Positions 54,607-64,000 of a stretch of DNA of 64,000 nt are shown piece after piece; the first letter of the stretch is position 1, and each line of letters opens with the position of its first letter. The notes under the pieces are model-generated. The model worked only from the letters and a program-made list of their open reading frames with translations. It had not been told where the DNA came from and did no database searches. The stretch is taken from positions 186,001-250,000 of the forward strand of contig OZ244867.1 in NCBI GenBank assembly GCA_965221175.1, in the 5' to 3' direction. The stretch comes from JAJDZL01 sp965221175 (GTDB taxonomy: Bacteria > Pseudomonadota > Gammaproteobacteria > Arenicellales > JAJDZL01). A program made the translations under genes and the position numbers.

Positions 54607-56595
54607 CTAGTTGACTCGTTGCCCGAGTTTAACTTCATCTCCCGGGTCGATTAGCCACAAACCTTCGTCATCGCCAGCTGCTAGAACCATACAATCGGAA
54701 TCACCAAACTTCATTTTCCTGGGTGCCAGATTGGCTACGATCACTATTTTTCGTCCAATAAGCGATTCGGGTTCGTAAAAGCCTTTGATCCCCGCGAATA
54801 CTTGTCTGGTTTCCGTACCCAGGTCAATTTTCAGCCTGATCAGCTTGTTTGATTCTTCAACTTCTTCGGCCTCAAGTATGCGAGCGGTGCGCATGTCAAT
54901 TTTGGCGAAATCTTCAATGGAAATCTCATCGCTTTTCTCAGCCGGAGTTTCGATATCTGGTTCCATGGCAGCCTCGGACATCGCATCCACATCTTTTTTC
55001 TGGATTCTTTGCAACAGATGCACAAATCCGGAAATTTCGTGATCCAGCAAAGGCTCATCAATACGTTTCCAAAGGTCAATCGGGTCGTTCAAAAATTCCG
55101 CGGTGCGTTCGGCAAGTTGCGGAACTACTGGCGACAGATAGTAGATCAGGACACGAAACATATTTATCCCTTGCGTACAAACATTGTGCAGTTTGTCCCT
55201 TGCAGATGGATCTTTTGAGATAACCCATGGCTGTTCGTCATTGACGTACTGATTGGCTTTATCGGCAAGAGCCATGATCTCTCTCATGGCGCGGCTGAAA
55301 GATCGCCCTTCATAAGCATCGGCGATTGTCTTGCTGGCTTCTGTCAACTCCTTGTATAGATCGGGATTGTCAAGTTCCGAACTCAGCCTGCCAGCAAATT
55401 TGCCGGTTATGAATTTGGAGCACCGACTGGCGATGTTGACAACTTTGCCGACCAGGTCTGAATTGATTCGTTGAATGAAGTCTTCCAGATTCAGATCCAG
55501 ATCTTCAATTCGCTCATTGAGTTTGACTGCGTAGTAGTAGCGCAAATATTCCGGGTCAAGATGATCCAAGTAGGTACGAGCCATGATGAAAGTGCCGCGC
55601 GATTTCGACATTTTCTTGCCGTTGACCGTGAGAAATCCATGCGTGAAAACATCTGTCGGCTTGCGAAAACCGGCTCCGTGCAGCATTGCCGGCCAGAACA
55701 GAGTGTGGAAATACAGGATATCCTTGCCAATGAAATTGTAGACCTCGGTTTGCGAGTCGTCTTTCCAGTAGGCGTCAAAATCAATATTTTCTCGTTCGCA
55801 CAGATTCTTGAAACTGGCAATGTAGCCAATGGGTGCATCCAGCCAGACGTAGAAGTATTTGTCTACTTCTTCAGGAATTTGAAACCCGAAATATGGTGCA
55901 TCGCGTGAAATGTCCCAATCTGTTAGCCCCACATCAAACCACTCCTTCAGTTTGTTCTTGGCTTCGGTTTGAGCCAGTTCGCTGGACACCCACTCTTGCA
56001 GCATATCGGTAAAATCGCTCAGACGTACAAACAGGTGCTCTGATTCCCGCAGTTCTGGCGGGAGTCCCGACAGAACCGATACAGGATTCTTCAAATCGGA
56101 AGGTGAATAAGTAGCGCCGCAACGTTCACAACTATCCCCGTACTGGTCTGCTGCGCCACAGCGCGGGCATTCACCTCGGACGAATCGATCTGGAAGAAAG
56201 AGATTCTCCTTGGCATCGTAGGCTTGAGAGATTGTCTTTCGATGAATATGTCCGCCTTTTTTCAATTGAAGGTAAATGTATTCGGCCAGTTCTCGATTTT
56301 CCTGCGAGTGAGTAGAGTGATAGTTGTCGAATCCTATGTTGAAATCGGCAAAGTCTTTTTCATGTTCCTGTTTGTATTTCTGAATTAATTGCTCCGGAGA
56401 GATGTTCTCGCTTCTAGCACGCAACATGATTGGAGTGCCGTGAGCATCGTCAGCGCATACAAAATAACACTGATTGCCCATCATTCGTTGAAACCGCACC
56501 CAGATATCGGTCTGAATGTATTCCACCATGTGGCCGAGGTGAATCGGTCCGTTGGCGTAGGGCAAGGCGCTGGTAGCCAGAATTTTTCTCTGCAT
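54607..56595 (-). CDS. metG: methionyl-tRNA synthetase
   Basis: This 662-residue class I synthetase has LPYANGPIHLGHM (HIGH motif), the zinc knuckle CPRCGAADQYGDSCERCG, GKKMSKSRGTF (KMSKS) and a C-terminal tRNA-binding domain (FAKIDMRTARILEAEEVEESNKL). ATG at 56595 gives the family N terminus (MQRKILATSALPYANGP); the earlier in-frame start at 56625 adds ten unconserved residues. It is divergent from apbC, the standard gammaproteobacterial arrangement. Confidence 0.97.
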   Translation of the reverse strand: MQRKILATSALPYANGPIHLGHMVEYIQTDIWVRFQRMMGNQCYFVCADDAHGTPIMLRARSENISPEQLIQKYKQEHEKDFADFNIGFDNYHSTHSQENRELAEYIYLQLKKGGHIHRKTISQAYDAKENLFLPDRFVRGECPRCGAADQYGDSCERCGATYSPSDLKNPVSVLSGLPPELRESEHLFVRLSDFTDMLQEWVSSELAQTEAKNKLKEWFDVGLTDWDISRDAPYFGFQIPEEVDKYFYVWLDAPIGYIASFKNLCERENIDFDAYWKDDSQTEVYNFIGKDILYFHTLFWPAMLHGAGFRKPTDVFTHGFLTVNGKKMSKSRGTFIMARTYLDHLDPEYLRYYYAVKLNERIEDLDLNLEDFIQRINSDLVGKVVNIASRCSKFITGKFAGRLSSELDNPDLYKELTEASKTIADAYEGRSFSRAMREIMALADKANQYVNDEQPWVISKDPSARDKLHNVCTQGINMFRVLIYYLSPVVPQLAERTAEFLNDPIDLWKRIDEPLLDHEISGFVHLLQRIQKKDVDAMSEAAMEPDIETPAEKSDEISIEDFAKIDMRTARILEAEEVEESNKLIRLKIDLGTETRQVFAGIKGFYEPESLIGRKIVIVANLAPRKMKFGDSDCMVLAAGDDEGLWLIDPGDEVKLGQRVN

Positions 56596-56867
56596 GTTGA
56601 CGTAGCTCAAATCAGTGCTGTACAAGGCGGACGACGGTTAAAGAATATGGCGGTTATGAGGGCTAATATCCCCGCGGAACTAGTGACAATCAGCACGTTG
56701 CCCGCAGGCGGTATGTTACAATAAAGTCACCAGCCTTATACTAAGTTGAGTTATGCAGCAGGTGCATGCAAATTCAATTTTATAATCTTTTCGGTTGAAC
56801 TTGGCGTGAGAATGTGGTCAAGGTTCATTCTGTGATGTCGAATATTTACAAACAAAATTAATATTTT

Positions 56868-57959
56868 ATGACAACTGTAACGAAATCCGATATTGAATCC
56901 TTCCTGTCGCAGATTCAGGATCCGCATACGAATTCATCCTTGACGGCAGATCGAAAAATCAAGAATATATCCATTGACAACAGTACTGTTCGGGTCAATG
57001 TGGAACTGGGGTATCCAGCGAAGAGCTGGTTGCCGGAGTTGAAAGCCGACATCGAAGGCAGACTGGCGGCAGTGGACGGTGTTTCAGAAGTTCTGGTTGA
57101 CATGAATACCAAAGTTTCTTCGCATTCTGTGCAGAAAGGAGTCACACCGATTCCCGGCGTCAAAAACATGATTGCCGTCGCATCCGGTAAAGGCGGAGTC
57201 GGCAAATCGACTGTATCTGCAAATCTAGCTCTTGCATTGTCGGCTGAAGGCGCGCAGGTGGGTATTTTAGATGCGGACATTTACGGCCCAAGTCAGCCTC
57301 GAATGCTGGGGGTTCGCGGTAAACCTCAGTCCAAGGACGGAAAGTCAATGCAGCCGGTTTACAGCTACCACCTGCAAACCATGTCAATCGGCTTTCTGAT
57401 CGAAGAGGAAACTCCCATGATCTGGAGAGGCCCCATGGTCACTCAAGCCTTGGATCAGCTTTTGAACCAAACTACCTGGAACGAACTCGACTATCTGGTG
57501 ATTGATCTTCCGCCCGGCACAGGAGACATTCAGCTCACACTGGCTCAAAGAGTGCCCGTCAGCGGTGCAGTGATCGTTACCACACCGCAGGATATTGCAC
57601 TGCTGGACGCCCGCAAGGCATATCGCATGTTTGAGAAAGTGGAAATCGAAGTGCTCGGAGTGGTGGAAAATATGAGCATGCACATCTGTAGCCAGTGTGG
57701 ACATCAGGAGCACATATTCGGCGAGGGTGGTGGTCAGCGTATGGCTCAGGAGTATGGTGTCAGTTACTTAGGCGGGATTCCGCTTGATACCAGAATACGC
57801 AGCGATGCGGACAACGGCCGTCCGACTGTCGTCAATGACCCGGATGGTGACATTGCTCAAATTTATCGAAAAATTGCTCGCACTACCGCAGCCCGACTTT
57901 CAAGGCGTAAAAAAGACTTCACGAGTGATTTTCCGTCAATCGTAATTCAAAATACTTGA
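56868..57959 (+). CDS. apbC: iron-sulfur cluster carrier protein ApbC (Mrp)
   Basis: This is a 363-residue P-loop ATPase that delivers Fe-S clusters. An N-terminal DUF59/MIP18-like domain (residues 5-85) precedes the deviant Walker A GKGGVGKST (107-115), the DADIYGPSQPRML motif, LVIDLPPGTGD and the cluster-binding C-x2-C in MHICSQCGH. It is divergent from metG and upstream of dcd by 15 bp. Confidence 0.96.
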   Translation: MTTVTKSDIESFLSQIQDPHTNSSLTADRKIKNISIDNSTVRVNVELGYPAKSWLPELKADIEGRLAAVDGVSEVLVDMNTKVSSHSVQKGVTPIPGVKNMIAVASGKGGVGKSTVSANLALALSAEGAQVGILDADIYGPSQPRMLGVRGKPQSKDGKSMQPVYSYHLQTMSIGFLIEEETPMIWRGPMVTQALDQLLNQTTWNELDYLVIDLPPGTGDIQLTLAQRVPVSGAVIVTTPQDIALLDARKAYRMFEKVEIEVLGVVENMSMHICSQCGHQEHIFGEGGGQRMAQEYGVSYLGGIPLDTRIRSDADNGRPTVVNDPDGDIAQIYRKIARTTAARLSRRKKDFTSDFPSIVIQNT

Positions 57960-57974
57960 ACTTGGAGGTTCGAA

Positions 57975-58541
57975 TTGTCCATCAAGCCTGATCGATGGAT
58001 TCGAGAAATGGCGACGCAACATGGAATGATTGATCCATTTGTCGCCGAACAAGTCAGCCGCGTTGACGGTGAACGCGTCATATCCTATGGCACTTCAAGT
58101 TATGGATACGACATTCGCTGTTCGGCTGAATTCAAGATCTTCACCAATATCAATACGGCTATCGTCGATCCGAAAGACTTTGCGGAAAACAGTTTTGTTG
58201 ACTATACCGGCGATGTCTGCATCATACCACCGAATTCATTCGCGCTTGCAAGAACGGTGGAATACTTCAGGATTCCGCGTTCTGTTCTTACAGTGTGTTT
58301 GGGCAAATCGACCTATGCTCGATGCGGCATTATCGTAAACGTAACGCCGTTTGAGCCGGAGTGGGAGGGCTATGCGACGCTGGAGTTTTCGAATACAACG
58401 CCCTTGCCGGCAAAGATTTATGCCAATGAAGGTGTAGCTCAAGTTGTTTTCTTCGAGTCTTCTCAGCACTGCGAGACTTCATACAAAGATCGGAACGGCA
58501 AATACCAAGGTCAGGTCGGAGTCACTCTGCCGGTAACCTAG
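57975..58541 (+). CDS. dcd: dCTP deaminase
   Basis: This 188-residue enzyme deaminates dCTP to dUTP. SYGTSSYGYDIRCS, ARTVEYFRIP, CLGKSTYARCGI and FEPEWEGYATLEFSNTTPLP with the catalytic glutamate are all present. The start is TTG at 57975, supported by GGAGG 6 nt upstream and by the usual N terminus MSIKPDRWI. It probably shares a transcript with apbC. Confidence 0.96.
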   Translation: MSIKPDRWIREMATQHGMIDPFVAEQVSRVDGERVISYGTSSYGYDIRCSAEFKIFTNINTAIVDPKDFAENSFVDYTGDVCIIPPNSFALARTVEYFRIPRSVLTVCLGKSTYARCGIIVNVTPFEPEWEGYATLEFSNTTPLPAKIYANEGVAQVVFFESSQHCETSYKDRNGKYQGQVGVTLPVT

Positions 58542-59439
58542 TGTCATGTCCACTATGTAATGTTGTATCAATACCAATCGATTCTCGTTGTTGCCAGATT
58601 GAACGACGAGGATTTACAAAAGAACAAACGTTACGTGGCAGCACCACAGAAATCGGAACGCAATCAGCATGGAGAGATTGTGGGGAACGGTTCGCATTCA
58701 TCACAGAAAGCGCTCAATGCGTTGATTTAGCTGAACAGCGACGAGGGTGAAATCAATGAACCGCCAAGGTTTGGTGAAACCATAGCCGGTGTGCTGTAGA
58801 TTCGCCGCGCAAGGTGGGTCGGGTGAAATAACGCTCGGCGGTCAGCAGGACAAGCAGTGTTTTTACGAGCGCAAGGCGGACGCTGAAATTGAAGCCCTCA
58901 TGGTTGCGCTCAGCAGCAGTGCATATTCACAATGGGCGTTGTGGCTGTTGGTGCAGCGTGCGGTTGAGTTCGACCATATCAACAAGATTTTTTACGAGAC
59001 TGTGCGGCGGGACTGAAAATAACGAAAGCAAGCCTTGGCAGTGCATTGAGAGGGTGATGCCTGCACCCAGCAGTGAAATCCTCACAACACCCTCAAAAGG
59101 CGAAGCTCTCCGAATCAATCACTGCGATCAGTTTCCAAATTCATATCGGGAATTATTTTGTCTCTAGCCAATAGAGTTCAGGAACTGTTTGAAGTCTACT
59201 GGACATTGTTGGACCCGCGCAGCGGTATGGAAGTACGGGCATAAAAAAACTCATCACGAGCAATTTTCATTACTCGCTTGACTTTTCATGCGAATGAGTT
59301 AAGTTAGCCCGAGAATTCGCAATCCCGACCCGCACGGCCTGTGCGGTCGACGAGTTCAGATAAGGTTCAAGTCGTTCGAATCGCGAAGCGGTTCGAGACA
59401 CTTGATCAACATGTGCAACGTACACCCGGAGTGGCAACC
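58542..59439. other. degenerate region between dcd and the Rpn pseudogene
   Basis: No complete gene is supported over about 900 bp. A plus-strand frame at 58789-59016 (GGSGEITLGGQQDKQCFYERKADAE... to VRRD) reads like coding sequence and is relatively GC-rich, but the family is not recognised. A perfect hairpin CCGCAC/GTGCGG lies near 59330-59346. The stretch looks like decayed accessory DNA. Confidence 0.45.
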
Positions 59440-60440
59440 ATGGCCAAGCAGACCTCCCAATCACCCCCAGACCGTTCTATCGAACCGACTCACGATAATC
59501 TATTCAAGTTCACCTATCATCGTGAGGACGGGGTGGACGACTTGAGCCGGGAACTGTTCGAAATCGTCTTTGACGAGGCCACCAACAACGAGTTCAACTG
59601 GCCGACCCTGAATATGGATTCCAGTTCTGTGATCGATCAAGCCGGGCGCGAGAAGTTCGCCGACTTGATCTTTTCGGTCCACACCAAGGAGGACAGCTCC
59701 TCCACCAAGTTCATTTTTTTGCTGGAGCACAAAAGCGCCTCGGACTCCAACGCGCTGATGCAACTGCTGGGCTATCAGACGTCGCTGTATTTACGAGAGG
59801 GCAAACAATGCCGGGTGCTGCCGATGATCATCTACAACGGTAAAAAGCCCAATTGGTCGGGACCCTTGGAGTTCCAACTGAGCTTGCAGCCGGTTTCCGA
59901 TCACCTGCAACGTGAATGGGGCGGATATTTTTTGAATTTCAGGTGCAAGATGGTGAATTTGCATGAGGTCATTGCAAAAGGACTCGCCACCGGCATGGAT
60001 TCTGAGGTGGTGCTTTACGCGCTGTCGAAGGTGTGGATGCCGATGAGCGAACGTTCGAAAAGGTGTTTCGGCTGGCAAAAGGCTTGAGCGATGAAAAACG
60101 GAATCGGCTGCTGCCAATGGTGGTAAACTATTTGCAGTCCCACAACAAGCGCATTAATTACGAAACCATAGCTCAAATTGAAGAGCAAGCACTACCGAAG
60201 AGGAAACGATTGATGTTATCTTTATTTGACGAAATTAAAAATGAGGGCATGGAACAAGGCATGGAACAAGGCATGGAACAAGGGCTGAAAGAAGGCGTGA
60301 AAGAGGGAGAGAAAAGAGCTTCGGAAAAATTCGCCGAAAATTTGTTTCGCGATGGGATGGAAATCAGTAAGATTTGTCAATATACCGGAATGAGTCGCAA
60401 ACAAGTCGAGCAGATTCAGAACAATCTACAGCGACATTGA
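59440..60440 (+). pseudogene. Rpn-family nuclease / YhgA-like putative transposase (frameshifted)
   Basis: The start MAKQTSQSPPDRSIEPTHDNLFKFTY, with GGAG 8 nt upstream, leads into the PD-(D/E)XK domain of the Rpn family (ADLIFSVHT, FIFLLEHKSASD, LLGYQTSLYL, RVLPMIIYNG). At about 60033 the frame breaks: continuing as VDADERTFEKVFRLAKGL needs a shift of one base, most simply a lost G in GTGGTGGATG. The second half (to 60440) ends in GMEQ repeats and a helix-turn-helix-like end (EISKICQYTGMSRKQVEQIQ). Rpn proteins are recombination-promoting nucleases. The copy is probably inactive unless the shift is programmed. Confidence 0.82.
60246..60281 (+). repeat. 12-bp tandem repeat (3 perfect units)
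   Basis: GGCATGGAACAA is repeated three times without change and encodes GMEQ. Such perfect short repeats can change in number by slippage. The unit is close to the GGAATGGAACGN unit at 29202-29261. Confidence 0.9.
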
Positions 60441-60696
60441 ATAAGAATTCTGATCCAGACCGTATCTCTTGCCAGCTGAGGATTCGCAATCGAATCGATT
60501 GAGTAACCAGTATTTCGTGGCGGCACTCACTTGTGGCTAACTGCGTCTCAATGATCCAGCGACAGGCCGATGTGAGAGTCGGAAGAATTCCGATGATAGC
60601 GACGTCAAACTACTTTGCCTTGTGCAACTCTAAACAGCGCCCCCGAACTTCGCTTGAATTTTTGCGGAGATGTAAAGTTTAGCTGCGAAACCATAT

Positions 60697-60914
60697 CTAT
60701 GGATGGCAGTTGGCTCAATGTTGCGGAGGTTGAGATTCGAGTCATGGCACGGCTGCGCCGGAATCGGAGAATCGATGCAACGGTCACCATGAGTCGGCAA
60801 GTTGCTGCGTGGCAGTCACAAAGAGACGGATTGGAGGCAAAAGTTGGCTGGCAATTCACATCCGATGATGCGCGTATCAAACTGAAATGCCTTGATCCGA
60901 CACTTGACGAATGA
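60697..60914 (+). pseudogene. IS630-family transposase C-terminal remnant
   Basis: From about 60697 the plus strand reads DGSWLNVAEVEIRVMARL, VAAWQSQRDGLEAKVGW and FTSDDARIKLKCLDPTLDE, the conserved C-terminal end of IS630-type transposases (usual form SWLNMAEIE then ARIKLKRLYP). The catalytic DDE core upstream is missing; 60441-60696 shows nothing recognisable. Confidence 0.78.
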
Positions 60915-60939
60915 CAAGACACTAGTGCCTTCTTCGTAA

Positions 60940-61263
60940 ATGCAACCATTAAAGAGTGTAAGCGAATTAACGAACGCAATTGATCAGGCAGTTTTTGAGT
61001 TTGAAGAGCTGTCCATCTGTGTGGAAGAAGATCTCGAAGACGAACTGTACGATTACGCAGAAGAGTTTCGCAATATGGCCAAATCGTTACAGTCACTGCA
61101 AAATCGACTCGAAGGAGAATCTGATTTTTCAGACGTTCGAGGTCTGGATTTCATGCAAAGAGCTAGACAGTTGCGCCCCATCATTCCGTTTTTTTCATTG
61201 GTAGAATTGGTTGATGCTGCCTGTCGCAATGGAGTAAAGGAGAACTGCGTCGATGTCGGGTAA
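60940..61263 (+). CDS. hypothetical protein overlapping aroC
   Basis: The family is not recognised. This 107-residue protein is acidic, mostly helical (AIDQAVFEFEELSICVEEDLEDELYDY is a predicted coiled segment, quoted in part) and has no signal peptide or membrane helix. Its last 11 bases overlap the aroC start, so the two are translationally coupled. The codon usage resembles neighbouring housekeeping genes rather than the decayed region upstream. Confidence 0.6.
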   Translation: MQPLKSVSELTNAIDQAVFEFEELSICVEEDLEDELYDYAEEFRNMAKSLQSLQNRLEGESDFSDVRGLDFMQRARQLRPIIPFFSLVELVDAACRNGVKENCVDVG

Positions 61264-62416
61264 TACTTTTGGAAAAATTTTCACTCTAACGACATTCGGC
61301 GAGAGTCACGGGACAGCGATTGGTTGTGTCGTTGATGGTTGTCCTCCCGGCATGAATCTGTCTGAAGCGGACATCCAGCTAGACCTGGATCGAAGAAAAC
61401 CGGGAAGCTCCCGCTTCACCACCCAACGCCGAGAGTCTGATCAGATTGAGTTGCTGTCAGGCGTATTCGAAGGCAAGACCACCGGTGCGCCCATAGGCAT
61501 GCTCATTCGCAATACTGAGCAACGATCTCGCGATTATTCGAAGATCGCAGATCGATTTCGACCAGGCCATGCGGACTACACATATGCACGAAAGTACGGA
61601 ATCCGCGACTACCGCGGAGGTGGTCGTTCCTCAGCAAGAGAAACAGCGATGCGCGTTGCTGCCGGAGCGATTGCCAAGAAGTATTTGAGCGAGCGATTCG
61701 GAACGACGATCCGCGGCTATGTTTCTCAGATTGGCGGTATTCATCCGAGGATGTGTCGATGGGAAGATGTGGAGCGCAACCCGTTTTTCTGGCCGTGTAT
61801 GGATCAGGTCGAAGATCTGGAACAGTATATTGATGAGATCAGAAGAGCCGGTGATTCTGTGGGCGCTTGCGTTTCGGTTGAAGCAAATGGTGTTCCAAGC
61901 GGGTGGGGAGAACCGCTGTATTCACGCCTTGATGCGGAAATTGCCAGTGCGATGATGGGCATAAATGCCGTCAAGGGAGTGGAAATCGGAGCTGGATTTA
62001 CCAGTGTTGCAATGAAGGGTTCTGAATATCGAGATGAGATGACTTCTGAGGGATTCCAATCAAACAACTCCGGTGGAGTAGCTGGCGGAATTTCGACTGG
62101 CCAACCGGTCATGGCAAAAGTTGCATTCAAACCGACCTCCAGCATCGTTGTACCCGGTACAACGGTAAACCGCGATAGTGAAGAGGTGGAGATTTCTGTC
62201 ACTGGTCGACATGACCCGTGTGTGGGGCTTCGAGCTACTCCGATCGTTGAAGCGATGTTGGCACTGGTATTAGTCGATATGGCGCTTCTTCACCGTGCAC
62301 AATACGCCGATGTAGTACCAGATGCACCGGAAATTCCAGGTGTCGCTGGCAGTGATGCGAAAAAATCAGCCAATTTGAGCGACAGTGCGACTTTTGAAGC
62401 ATCTGGTGAAGATTGA
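61253..62416 (+). CDS. aroC: chorismate synthase
   Basis: This 387-residue enzyme makes chorismate from EPSP using reduced FMN. TTFGESHGTAIGCVVDGCPPG, RFRPGHADYTY, DYRGGGRSSARET and SNNSGGVAGGISTGQP (quoted in parts) are the family signatures, and RHDPCVGLRA lies near the C terminus. ATG at 61253 is chosen from the conserved N terminus MSGNTFGKIF. It has a slightly extended C-terminal tail. Confidence 0.97.
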   Translation: MSGNTFGKIFTLTTFGESHGTAIGCVVDGCPPGMNLSEADIQLDLDRRKPGSSRFTTQRRESDQIELLSGVFEGKTTGAPIGMLIRNTEQRSRDYSKIADRFRPGHADYTYARKYGIRDYRGGGRSSARETAMRVAAGAIAKKYLSERFGTTIRGYVSQIGGIHPRMCRWEDVERNPFFWPCMDQVEDLEQYIDEIRRAGDSVGACVSVEANGVPSGWGEPLYSRLDAEIASAMMGINAVKGVEIGAGFTSVAMKGSEYRDEMTSEGFQSNNSGGVAGGISTGQPVMAKVAFKPTSSIVVPGTTVNRDSEEVEISVTGRHDPCVGLRATPIVEAMLALVLVDMALLHRAQYADVVPDAPEIPGVAGSDAKKSANLSDSATFEASGED

Positions 62417-62539
62417 AGGAATTATTGCACTGTTCGAAACTAAATCTGAGCTCGCCTAAAGTCAATTTTTCTGAAGTCAGAATTCATGCACAGGCTGACT
62501 TGGAAACTAAATGGAATCTGCAGATGAAACGGATTCGAA

Positions 62540-62980
62540 TCAGCCGAAATTAGTTGTCGTAATGTTCTCGGTATTCGATTCAGTGCTGGGTTGTGTGGGG
62601 CTTTTTATCGACGGATAAGAGTTTCGCTCGCGAAAGAATTCAACTGATAAGGTGCCAATCTGATGTAGCAGATTGACTTGATCTATATCGGAATTTCGCG
62701 AATTCAGCAGTTCTTCCTGAATTCTTCCAAGTGCATCGAACGTTTTTACGAAATCAATCGATGCATTGAGATGGTAACAATGATTCGCTCGATAAATTGT
62801 GCGAAATATTTTTTTTACGAGTTCGTAATGAATGGCGTCTGATGTAATCAGTGCGGCGGGGTGCATTGCATCTTCAACAACCGGAATCTGATGACGACCG
62901 ATGCCGTTGGACAAAGTTATCGCGAGTTGACGGAAAGTGGCGGGTAGTTCCCCATTTTTTGCAGATTTGCTCGTTGCCAT
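62540..62980 (-). CDS. hypothetical protein
   Basis: This 146-residue protein is not recognised. It is helical, contains HHxxH-poor but charge-balanced segments such as YELVKKIFRTIYRANHCYHL, and ends in a low-complexity Ser/Thr/Asn-rich tail (PTQPSTESNTENITTTNFG). No signal peptide, membrane helix or catalytic motif is visible. It is convergent with aroC and divergent from leuB. Confidence 0.5.
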   Translation of the reverse strand: MATSKSAKNGELPATFRQLAITLSNGIGRHQIPVVEDAMHPAALITSDAIHYELVKKIFRTIYRANHCYHLNASIDFVKTFDALGRIQEELLNSRNSDIDQVNLLHQIGTLSVEFFRERNSYPSIKSPTQPSTESNTENITTTNFG

Positions 62981-63097
62981 TTCATCACGAATGATTTTTT
63001 AACTGTGAAACACATGTAAAATTGGACAATCCAATTTACTGCTTACAGCACCATAATATAACGAATTTTTAATTCACACTAATTTGGAAAGTATTGT

Positions 63098-64000
63098 ATG
63101 ACAACAAAGCTATTAATAATTCCGGGAGATGGTATTGGTCCTGAAATTGTGACGCAAGCAACTCGCATTCTAGAGTTGTTGCGAGAGTCGGCCGGACTGA
63201 ACGTAACATGGGAATATAGCGACATGGGTGGTGCTGCCTATGACAAAACAGGCAATCCATTGCCGGATAGCACGTTATCTCTGGCAAAAGAGAGCGATGC
63301 CATATTGTTTGGTGCTGCCGGAGGCAGCAAATGGGATACGCTTTCGCGTGAGCTTAGACCAGAGACCGCTTTGTTGAGATTTCGCCGTGAAATGGGTCTG
63401 TTTGCGAATCTCCGGCCTGCGATCATGTTTCCATCGTTGGCATCGTCTTCTTCGTTGAAAGATGAAATTGTGAAAGGACTTGACATCATGATCATTCGCG
63501 AACTGACAGGCGGAATTTACTTTGGCCAGCCACGTGGCATTGAAACCATGAGCTCAGGCAAGCGAAGGGGCATCAATACACTGGTGTACGAGGAGGATGA
63601 AATTACTAGAATTGCACACGTAGCTTTCCAGATCGCCCGCCAACGCAAGAGTCAGGTCTGTTCAATTGACAAGGCGAATGTGCTTGAAACAACAGAATTT
63701 TGGAGACAAGTCGTAACAGAGGTCGGAGAATCTTATCCTGATGTTGAATTGAGTCATATGCTGGTCGATAATGCTGCCATGCAGCTGGTACGGTATCCAA
63801 AACAGTTCGACGTAATCGTGACAACCAACATGTTCGGAGACATTTTGTCGGATATTTCTGCCATGTTAACCGGTTCGATTGGAATGCTGCCATCGGCCTC
63901 GCTGGACAAAGATCGCAAAGGACTATATGAACCGGTGCATGGAACAGCACCAGACATTGCCGGACAGGACAAAGCAAATCCCTTGGCGACCATTTTGTCG
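63098..64000 (+). CDS. leuB: 3-isopropylmalate dehydrogenase (partial)
   Basis: The first 301 codons are visible and the 3' end lies outside the window. LLIIPGDGIGPEIV at the start, GLFANLRPAI, IIRELTGGIYFG, DKANVLETTEFWR, DVIVTTNMFGDILSDISAML and LYEPVHGTAPDIAGQ are the LeuB signatures. It performs the oxidative decarboxylation step of leucine synthesis. ATG at 63098 matches the family N terminus. No leuC or leuD lies upstream in this window. Confidence 0.96.
   Translation, partial: MTTKLLIIPGDGIGPEIVTQATRILELLRESAGLNVTWEYSDMGGAAYDKTGNPLPDSTLSLAKESDAILFGAAGGSKWDTLSRELRPETALLRFRREMGLFANLRPAIMFPSLASSSSLKDEIVKGLDIMIIRELTGGIYFGQPRGIETMSSGKRRGINTLVYEEDEITRIAHVAFQIARQRKSQVCSIDKANVLETTEFWRQVVTEVGESYPDVELSHMLVDNAAMQLVRYPKQFDVIVTTNMFGDILSDISAMLTGSIGMLPSASLDKDRKGLYEPVHGTAPDIAGQDKANPLATILS

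Noticed and set aside
60028..60040. Programmed -1 frameshift in the Rpn gene.
   Set aside because: There is no slippery heptamer of the X-XXY-YYZ type and no obvious downstream structure; loss of one G is simpler.

Overview
The window looks like a chromosomal segment of a gammaproteobacterium. The evidence is gene order rather than any single marker: alaS-lysC-csrA-tRNA-Ser-tRNA-Arg, recA-recX, tgt-yajC-secD-secF, ribD-ribE-ribB-ribH-nusB/thiL-pgpA, nth-(RnfB-like)-metG facing apbC-dcd, and rnr-rlmB are all arrangements typical of that class. The family cannot be fixed from the sequence alone. Base composition is moderate, TTG and GTG starts are common, and several decayed genes and IS remnants suggest a genome with ongoing gene loss.

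Layout. 1-3423 (minus): a catabolic cluster of a PaaI-type thioesterase, isovaleryl-CoA dehydrogenase, thiolase and a truncated HCCA-isomerase/DsbA-like protein. 3424-8797: an accessory zone with an intact PhyH dioxygenase, a TPR protein and a nitronate monooxygenase, plus debris (a TPP-enzyme fragment joined to a duplicated monooxygenase tail, and a TauD fragment). 9021-16167: ispH closely followed by a fused B12-dependent mutase (IcmF), an SDR/MFS pair and a GarR-like reductase. 16236-18140: a dead IS1595-type transposase and a xanthine/uracil permease. 18391-28617: tgt/Sec export genes and the riboflavin operon, ending in a NusB-ThiL fusion and pgpA. 28618-29363: strong palindromes and an unrecognised GMER-repeat protein. 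29475-40572: rhodanese, DsbC-like protein, recA/recX, alaS, lysC, csrA, two tRNAs, SRAP protein, RNase R and RlmB. 41190-46884: an MpaB-type oxygenase followed by an overlapping RND/LolA-like/outer-membrane-protein operon. 46885-49291: an IS1634-family element lying between two identical 109-bp direct repeats. 49292-52737 (minus): a bufferin-type RiPP operon (BufA1 precursor, BufB MNIO enzyme, BufC partner, DoxX-like BufD) that continues into a radical SAM/Cys-rich protein of the ArsS family. 52852-58541: DUF1841, nth, RnfB-like ferredoxin, metG, apbC and dcd. 58542-60914: decayed sequence with a frameshifted Rpn nuclease and an IS630 tail. 60940-64000: aroC with a small overlapping upstream gene, an unknown minus-strand gene, and leuB cut by the window end.

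The most interesting loci are the bufferin operon with its appended radical SAM gene, an ECF-like promoter and an internal hairpin; the NusB-ThiL fusion; the oxygenase/RND/LolA/OMP locus; the IS bracketed by perfect 109-bp repeats; and the palindromes next to the GMER-repeat protein.
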